Source: JAQBDA01 sp032124675 (GTDB taxonomy: Bacteria; Chloroflexota; Anaerolineae; Anaerolineales; UBA4823). From it: DNA of 10,958 bases. How positions within the stretch are numbered: position 1 is the stretch's first letter; the number at the start of each line of letters is the position of its first letter. Position numbers and translations under genes: made by a program. Below, piece after piece: positions 6,871 to 10,958 of this stretch. A model generated the notes under the pieces. The model saw only the letters and a list, made by a program, of their open reading frames with translations, searched no databases and was not told the origin of the DNA. The stretch lies in the NCBI GenBank assembly GCA_032124675.1, contig JAQBDA010000336.1, positions 1 through 10,958 of the forward strand, given 5' to 3'.

Positions 6871-7857
6871 ATGAAAGCTGAAAAACTCGCCCGCCTGCTG
6901 CTGATTACCCTGGTTGTTGGTTTATTGGGAGCGGTAGCTGCAGCCCGCCGGTTAGAACGAAGGGAGTATATCGAGTTGCACGGGCAGATGGCAGAGACCG
7001 GCGGCTGGAGCCCAGAAATCATTTACGCTCAGGTTGGAAAACCGCTCCTGCTGCGGATTGCCTCGGATGACGTGGTGCACGGCTTTGCCGTAGGACGATC
7101 AGACCAGCCGGTTGTAGATATCGCACCAGGAGAAGTGGCTGATATTACACTCAAGTTCAACCAGCCCGGGGAGTACACATTCTACTGCACGCGCTGGTGT
7201 GGTCTCAACCATTGGCGCATGCGCGGCACGATCCAGGTCACCGGCGATGATGAGCCCGCTTCCTTACCTGCTGAACAGCCATTATTCCTAAAACTTGGTC
7301 TGGACATCGATGCTCCGCACCAAGCCAGGTTATTTCCTTCTGCGAGACCAGGTCAGGGGAGTGTTCCAGCAGGAGTAGAGCTTGGGGCAGGATACCTCAG
7401 TCGCAATTATTACCAGACCCAATCTCCCGAACAGGTTTTCACAGACCTGCGGGCTGACGGCGACTATGCCGAGCTGGCGGAGCCTGCAGTTTGGGAGCTG
7501 GTCGCGCAGGTATGGAGCTCAAACACAACACTTGAAGGGATTGAGCGGGGAAAGCAGTTATACCGCCAGAACTGCTCCGCCTGCCATGGTGAGAACGGTC
7601 AGGGGGATGGTGTATTTGCCGGTGAAGTATCAACCCAATTCGGCCAGTCTATGTCGGGGATGGATCACACCACAAGGATGCCCACAGACTTCACAGATGC
7701 AGAAAATATATTCGGAGCAAGCCCCGCGCTGCTGCAGGGCAAGATCATCCGCGGTGGGATGGGCACTGGCATGCCGTATTGGGGTCCGATCTTTACCGAC
7801 GATCAGACCTGGGACCTGGTATCGTACCTGTACACCTTTACCATGCAGATCTGGTAG
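6871..7857 (+). CDS. CuA cupredoxin-cytochrome c fusion protein
   Basis: This is a periplasmic electron carrier that joins a CuA domain to a class I cytochrome c, as in caa3-type oxidase subunit II, but with a single N-terminal membrane anchor (about residues 7-25). The cupredoxin domain has H70 in D-V-V-H-G and C106-x3-C110-x3-H114-x2-M117 in C-T-R-W-C-G-L-N-H-W-R-M, a complete CuA set; the following R-G-T-I-Q-V resembles NosZ as much as oxidase subunit II. A linker of about 100 residues leads to C235-S-A-C238-H239 for covalent haem, with the likely axial Met301 in G-T-G-M-P-Y-W-G. The length is 328 residues. ATG 6871 gives the standard signal-anchor; the in-frame GTG at 6841 directly abuts the previous stop. 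No oxidase subunit I accompanies it, so it may deliver electrons to an enzyme elsewhere. Confidence 0.86.
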   Translation: MKAEKLARLLLITLVVGLLGAVAAARRLERREYIELHGQMAETGGWSPEIIYAQVGKPLLLRIASDDVVHGFAVGRSDQPVVDIAPGEVADITLKFNQPGEYTFYCTRWCGLNHWRMRGTIQVTGDDEPASLPAEQPLFLKLGLDIDAPHQARLFPSARPGQGSVPAGVELGAGYLSRNYYQTQSPEQVFTDLRADGDYAELAEPAVWELVAQVWSSNTTLEGIERGKQLYRQNCSACHGENGQGDGVFAGEVSTQFGQSMSGMDHTTRMPTDFTDAENIFGASPALLQGKIIRGGMGTGMPYWGPIFTDDQTWDLVSYLYTFTMQIW

Positions 7858-7930
7858 TGTGAAGCCAGATAAACAGCCCCCCGGGTTTCCCCGAACTGCG
7901 TGAATTCTATCTAAAACGGAGGATACTATT

Positions 7931-8404
7931 ATGAGTAAAAAACAGAAGAAGACAAACATGAGAAGTAACTCCATACCCCTGCTGGCACTGGCCGGCGGAA
8001 TAGTGCTGGTCGTCGCGGGAGTGCTGTTCGCCATGCAGGGCAGGCGGAGCCCTGTGGAGGGGAATGGGATTCCAGACATCGATGTTTCACCAGCGATGAT
8101 CGAATATGGTGATGTCAAGCTGGATACACCGCTGACATTCAAGATCGATGTGACGAATAAGGGCGATGGGACGCTGCGCATCGAGGATGAGCCTTACCTG
8201 GAAGTTCTGGAAGGCTGCTGACCGCCGAAAATTGCCATCAGTTCGATGGCTCTCAAACCTGGCGAAAGCGCAACCATCGATTCGACAGTATTTATGATGC
8301 ACGCTGGTATGGACGGTCCACACCTGTTCAGGGTATATATTCCTACCAATGATCCCGACCAGCCTATAAAAACGATCGATATCGCTTCCAACTGGGTGCC
8401 ATGA
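7931..8404 (+). CDS. Membrane-anchored DUF1573-like protein, probable selenoprotein (UGA read as Sec at residue 97)
   Basis: This protein has a Lys-rich cytoplasmic tip, one membrane helix (about residues 15-36) and a single extracytoplasmic Ig-like domain resembling DUF1573 proteins, of unknown function. The domain reads I-D-V-S-P then F-K-I-D-V-T-N-K-G-D-G-T-L-R-I, then L-E-V-L-E-G-C96, and meets TGA at 8219-8221. The same frame continues as P-P-K-I-A-I, L-K-P-G-E-S, M-M-H-A-G-M-D-G-P-H, P-T-N-D-P and I-A-S-N-W-V-P to TGA 8402-8404, exactly the remaining strands of the fold. From memory, relatives have G-C-C-P-P here, so UGA replaces the second Cys of an adjacent pair (C96-U97). A hairpin with SECIS features follows at 8234-8250. 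The start ATG has a strong GGAGG eight bases upstream. The full length is 157 residues. A chance nonsense mutation would have to hit the same kind of position as in the gene at 4463. Confidence 0.82.
8234..8250 (+). promoter_or_regulatory. Candidate bacterial SECIS hairpin after UGA 8219-8221
   Basis: GCCATC (8234-8239) pairs perfectly with GATGGC (8245-8250) around the loop AGTTC (8240-8244). The loop starts 19 bases after the UGA, with G second and U third. Stem length, loop size and distance fall in the range known for bacterial SECIS elements recognised by SelB. Stem and loop sizes match those of the hairpin in the gene at 4463. Confidence 0.68.
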
Positions 8405-8419
8405 AGGGATAGCTTTAGC

Positions 8420-8452
8420 GGTGTTGGGGCGGGCGACACCTGCCCCAACACC
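8420..8452 (+). terminator. Strong GC-rich hairpin after the selenoprotein gene
   Basis: GGTGTTGGGGCGGG (8420-8433) pairs with CCTGCCCCAACACC (8439-8452), with one G-U pair, around loop CGACA. It begins 15 bases after the stop and is the end of the 4463-8404 group. No T tract follows (CCCTCGTCC), so it is a terminator or 3'-end stabiliser of the U-less kind. Confidence 0.6.
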
Positions 8453-8485
8453 CCCTCGTCCCTTCAACAACTGTGTAAGACCTAA

Positions 8486-8534
8486 GATAATCAGGGTGTT
8501 CTCGTAAATGGATCATTGAACACCCTGATTTATC
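8486..8534 (+). repeat. Long imperfect inverted repeat before the ICMT-like pseudogene
   Basis: GATAATCAGGGTGTTC (8486-8501) is the inverse complement of GAACACCCTGATTTATC (8518-8534) apart from one extra T, giving a 16-bp stem with a single bulge around a 16-base spacer. The right arm ends three bases before the ATG at 8538. It could be a second terminator, an operator, or a small mobile-repeat remnant. Confidence 0.5.
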
Positions 8535-8537
8535 ATT

Positions 8538-8915
8538 ATGTGCTCTATATTTGAACTCTGGCTGCATTGGATCGGTGGGCTGGTTGCACTGATCGCATTG
8601 TTGATGATCTTTGCCGGTATATTTTCAGGATTCCGTCGCCAAGGAGGCAGATCAGTTGGCAGTGCATCAGGCTGGCTTCGCTCACCAGTTTTAAACTTGT
8701 TGTTTTATGTACATGGGGTTGATCACGGCGAGCATCGGAGGCTTGCTGCTGTACCGCACGTGGACCATGCTGTTCTTAGCGGGGTTGTCTCTGCATTGAT
8801 CCGTCGTGCACACCTGGATGAGCGGCTATTGGAGGCAGAGTTTGGGGCTGTGTGGCGAAGCTACTGCCAGCTAGTGCCTGGCAGGGTGCCAGACTCAAAA
8901 CGAATAAAGAAGTGA
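8538..8915 (+). pseudogene. ICMT-like membrane protein gene with two compensating frameshifts
   Basis: The frame from ATG 8538 is open for 125 codons, but only its ends look like a protein of this family. The first part gives two hydrophobic stretches and a basic loop (to about 8710). The end reads L-D-E-R-L-L-E-A-E-F-G-A-V-W-R-S-Y-C, the usual C-terminal signature of ICMT-family proteins. The middle in this frame is His- and Arg-rich and makes no helix. Read one base over, 8713-8796 gives M-G-L-I-T-A-S-I-G-G-L-L-L-Y-R-T-W and L-F-L-A-G-L-S-L, clearly membrane helix. So one shift near 8700-8713 and a reverse shift near 8785-8800 cancel out. The usual R-H-P/R-N-P motif is missing, so even a repaired product would be short. 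An assembly error is possible. Confidence 0.6.
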
Positions 8916-8923
8916 TCGCGTGC

Positions 8924-8952
8924 TTGTATCCCTGCCATAACGGTGTGATAAT
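8924..8952 (+). promoter_or_regulatory. Candidate promoter for the nucleoside hydrolase gene
   Basis: TTGTAT (8924-8929), a 17-base spacer and GATAAT (8947-8952) form a plausible sigma-70-type pair: three and five matches of six. It lies in the 117-base gap between the ICMT-like pseudogene and the nucleoside hydrolase, leaving an untranslated leader of about 75 bases. Confidence 0.35.
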
Positions 8953-9032
8953 ATAGTCAGAGTGCCGTCCGCTGGAGAGGTTAGGAAAGTCATCCAGGGC
9001 ATATCTTTATCGTGTTTTCTGTGTTTATTAAT

Positions 9033-9986
9033 ATGGCTATGACACCAAAACGGATATTGATCGACACCGACCCCGGCATTGATGATTCCCTGGCCATCCT
9101 GCTGGCCTTGGCCTCGCCCGAGGTCCAGCTGGAGGGGCTGACTGTCGTGCATGGAAATTGTTCCGCTGAGCAGGCCACCAGGAATGCCCTGGCTGTTTTG
9201 GAGTTGGCCGGGTTCGAAAATATCCCGGTCGCCAGAGGCTGCAGCCTGCCGCTGGTGCAGCCATCCCTGCTGGCGCCTGAGACACATGGCGAAACCGGAA
9301 TCGGGTATGCGCAGCTGCCCACGCCGCAGACCGAGCCCGTAAAGGTGCACGGCGTTGATTTCCTGATTGAGAGCGTGCTGGATTCTCCGGGCGAGATCAG
9401 CCTGGTGGCGATTGGACCGCTGACCAATATCGCCCTTGCGATCCGGCGTGCACCGGAGATCGTGCCGGCCATCAAGGAAATCATCAGCATGGGCGGCGCC
9501 ATCCGCCATCCTGGCAATACCACTCCCCTGGCGGAATACAATGTCTATGTTGACCCGCATGCGGCCTATATGGTTTATCATGCCGGCATTCCCCTCACCC
9601 TGGTGCCGCTGGATGTCACCTACAAGTGCGTACTGACCGAATCCGATGTACAGCGCCTGCTGAAGATCGACTCCCCAATCACGCGCTTCATCGCCGATTC
9701 CACAAGGTTCTACATGGGCTTTCACGATGAGTACCAGAAGATCGAGGGCTGTGTGATCAACGATCCGCTGGCGCTGGCACTGATGTTTGCACCTCAGCTG
9801 GTGGAGTGCGAAGAGCTATATGTCGATGTTGACATCTACAGCGGGGTTTCCATGGGAAACACGTTTGCCGATTTTTACCACATGACCGGAAAACCAGCCA
9901 ATATGCGGGTTGCCCTGGACGTCCGCTCGCAGGAATTCATGCAGCTCTTCCTTGAGCGGATGGAATGGCTGAGCAATCCTGCCTGA
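9033..9986 (+). CDS. Inosine-uridine-type nucleoside hydrolase
   Basis: This is a calcium-dependent N-ribohydrolase that splits a nucleoside to base and ribose in salvage, cytoplasmic, about 317 residues (normal length). The hallmark D11-x-D13-P-G-I-D17-D18 is at the N-terminus, supplying Ca2+ and ribose-binding Asp residues. V-V-H-G-N follows on the next strand. The middle carries M-G-G-A-I and later Y-N-V-Y-V-D-P-H-A-A, both typical. The C-terminal ligand motif is I-N243-D244-P-L-A-L-A, where most family members have His-Asp; the His acts on the leaving base in the Crithidia enzyme, so its replacement by Asn suggests a different base preference. ATG 9033 or 9039 are both possible starts (neither has a clear ribosome site), and GTG codons at 9012 and 9021 are less likely. 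The ECF gene downstream suggests coupled uptake and cleavage. Confidence 0.92.
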   Translation: MAMTPKRILIDTDPGIDDSLAILLALASPEVQLEGLTVVHGNCSAEQATRNALAVLELAGFENIPVARGCSLPLVQPSLLAPETHGETGIGYAQLPTPQTEPVKVHGVDFLIESVLDSPGEISLVAIGPLTNIALAIRRAPEIVPAIKEIISMGGAIRHPGNTTPLAEYNVYVDPHAAYMVYHAGIPLTLVPLDVTYKCVLTESDVQRLLKIDSPITRFIADSTRFYMGFHDEYQKIEGCVINDPLALALMFAPQLVECEELYVDVDIYSGVSMGNTFADFYHMTGKPANMRVALDVRSQEFMQLFLERMEWLSNPA

Positions 9987-10113
9987 AGACACAGCCAGAC
10001 ACAGAACAGGCAATTAGCAGATTGTTATGGGTATCAACGGGGCTTCCACTGGAGCAGCATCGACCAATATGCAGTCCAATCTAATCACAGGATTACGATA
10101 AGGAGAAGGCAAC

Positions 10114-10812
10114 ATGAAGATCGTCGACTCGATCAAGAAAGATTTCAATACCATGACCTGGGTGCTGATCCCGGTCGCCATCGCCATAAATATCGTCATG
10201 GGGCAAATCGTGAGTCTCTTGAAGCTGCCTGTATATCTGGATTCAATCGGCACCATGCTGGTGGCGGTATTATGCGGGCCATGGGCAGGTGCATTGACCG
10301 GGACGCTGGCTAATTTGATCTGGGGTCTGGTCATCGATCCCAACGCATTACCCTGGTACCCAGTAGCGTTGTTCATCGGTTTCGTGACCGGCTGGTGCGC
10401 CATCGCAGGGCTGTTCAAGAGTTGGTGGAAGGTGATCATCACCGGTTTTCTGGTAGCGATAACGGCGGCCCTGGTCTCGACGCCGATTGCCGTCTACCTA
10501 TACGGTGGGATATCTGCCAGTGGATCGTCCTTGATCACTGCATATTTGATGCAGACCGGCCGCGATATGGTTTCGGCGGTGCTGAGCACCGGCTTCCTGG
10601 TTGAGCCGGTTGATAAGATCACCACGGCGCTGTTGGCATATGCCATCATCCAGGGTTTGTCACAGCGCTATCTGGCGCGCTTCCCGCGTCCCGAAAATGT
10701 GGAGATCGACAAAGCCAAGCGTTCTACCCAGATTATCGCAGCGATTGTCGTCTCCGTGCTGCTGGTGATCGTCTACGCGCTGATCATAACACCGCTGTTG
10801 GCAGTCGATTAA
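10114..10812 (+). CDS. ECF transporter S component (substrate unknown, perhaps nucleoside or base)
   Basis: This is a membrane substrate-capture subunit of an energy-coupling-factor vitamin/nutrient transporter, about 232 residues with six helices plus one extra at the C-terminus (near 207-228). The characteristic core is L-P-V-Y-L-D-S-I-G-T-M-L followed by G-P-W-A-G-A-L-T-G-T-L-A-N-L-I-W, the A-x-x-x-A/G-rich helix that touches EcfT in this family. A cytosolic loop rich in charged residues lies before the last helix. ATG 10114 has the strong ribosome site AAGGAGAAGG upstream. It comes 127 bases after the nucleoside hydrolase, which makes a nucleoside, nucleobase or related ligand the leading guess; sequence alone does not fix the substrate. 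EcfT and EcfA are not in the window. Confidence 0.85.
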   Translation: MKIVDSIKKDFNTMTWVLIPVAIAINIVMGQIVSLLKLPVYLDSIGTMLVAVLCGPWAGALTGTLANLIWGLVIDPNALPWYPVALFIGFVTGWCAIAGLFKSWWKVIITGFLVAITAALVSTPIAVYLYGGISASGSSLITAYLMQTGRDMVSAVLSTGFLVEPVDKITTALLAYAIIQGLSQRYLARFPRPENVEIDKAKRSTQIIAAIVVSVLLVIVYALIITPLLAVD

Positions 10813-10825
10813 CGATGAGAATTTG

Positions 10826-10862
10826 GGTGTGTTTGGGTAGGTACCACCATCCCAAACACACC
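10826..10862 (+). terminator. Hairpin after the ECF gene (likely terminator)
   Basis: GGTGTGTTTGGG (10826-10837) pairs perfectly with CCCAAACACACC (10851-10862) around a 13-base loop, in which GGT and ACC may pair again. It starts 14 bases after the stop. Only TT follows, so it again lacks a U tract, like the hairpin at 8420-8452. Confidence 0.55.
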
Positions 10863-10893
10863 TTGACCACAGTCAATCTGCTTAACTCCAGAT

Positions 10894-10942
10894 GCAACAA
10901 GCTGGCCTCAGGTGGGGAGGAACCCTAATGCCAGTTTGTTGT
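10894..10942 (+). repeat. Inverted repeat near the window end, possible structured RNA
   Basis: GCAACAAGCTGGC (10894-10906) pairs with GCCAGTTTGTTGT (10930-10942) as 13 pairs, two of them G-U. The 23-base interior holds GGG and CCC that could form an inner stem. I do not recognise a riboswitch consensus. The element may belong to the leader of a gene beyond the window; no gene is visible in 10813-10958. Confidence 0.4.
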
Positions 10943-10958
10943 TAAAGTTACAATTGGT

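Noticed and set aside
8243..8280. A 7-bp inverted repeat (TCGATGG with CCATCGA) as the SECIS of the second selenoprotein
   Set aside because: Its loop of 24 bases is too large and starts too late. The shorter hairpin at 8234-8250 fits far better.
8895..9725. Minus-strand ORF of 276 codons opposite the nucleoside hydrolase
   Set aside because: The plus strand encodes a complete enzyme with all signature motifs; the reverse frame has none.
10028..10102. A 24-codon ORF between the nucleoside hydrolase and the ECF gene
   Set aside because: It has no good ribosome site and resembles no leader peptide I know. Its stop merely overlaps the next ribosome site.
1..10958. tRNA, rRNA, CRISPR arrays, insertion sequences or att sites
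   Set aside because: I saw no cloverleaf, no spaced direct repeats, no transposase or integrase motif, and no target-site duplication in the window.

Overview
The window is a moderately GC-rich bacterial segment with every recognisable gene on the + strand. The mix fits an Anaerolineae-like Chloroflexota bacterium: several small isoprenylcysteine methyltransferase-like membrane proteins, a VOC/GNAT pair, periplasmic CuA and cytochrome c domains without a full oxidase operon, and an ECF transporter S component beside a nucleoside hydrolase. This placement is an inference from gene content, not from a marker gene.

Layout. Positions 1-641 hold the 3' part of a dienelactone-hydrolase-like gene, followed by a small four-helix membrane protein (712-1137) and an ICMT-family membrane protein (1146-1724). 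Positions 1754-2532 are a decayed membrane-protein gene with one frameshift and two in-frame stops. A VOC protein and a GNAT acetyltransferase form a tight pair (2604-3577), closed by a hairpin. A second ICMT-family gene follows (3660-4358).

The most notable part is 4463-8404. It runs: PCYCGC-motif lipoprotein, membrane-anchored CuA cupredoxin, NapH/NosR-type membrane polyferredoxin, CuA-cytochrome c fusion, and a membrane-anchored DUF1573-like protein. The first and last genes each look split by an in-frame TGA. In both, the protein continues in the same frame as a recognisable family C-terminus, the TGA sits where I expect a cysteine of a conserved Cys motif (U-x-x-C in one, C-U in the other), and a 6-bp, 5-nt-loop hairpin with a GU in the loop lies at bacterial SECIS distance. 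I read both as selenoprotein genes: 4463-4909 and 7931-8404. Together the five genes look like a membrane-associated electron-transfer or metal-handling module. No oxidase subunit I or NosZ is present, so its terminal reaction is unknown.

After a strong GC-rich hairpin and a second long inverted repeat lies a third, frameshifted ICMT-like gene (8538-8915). A nucleoside hydrolase (9033-9986) and an ECF S component (10114-10812) follow, which suggests nucleoside or base salvage. The last ~145 bases hold two more inverted repeats and no gene that I can support.
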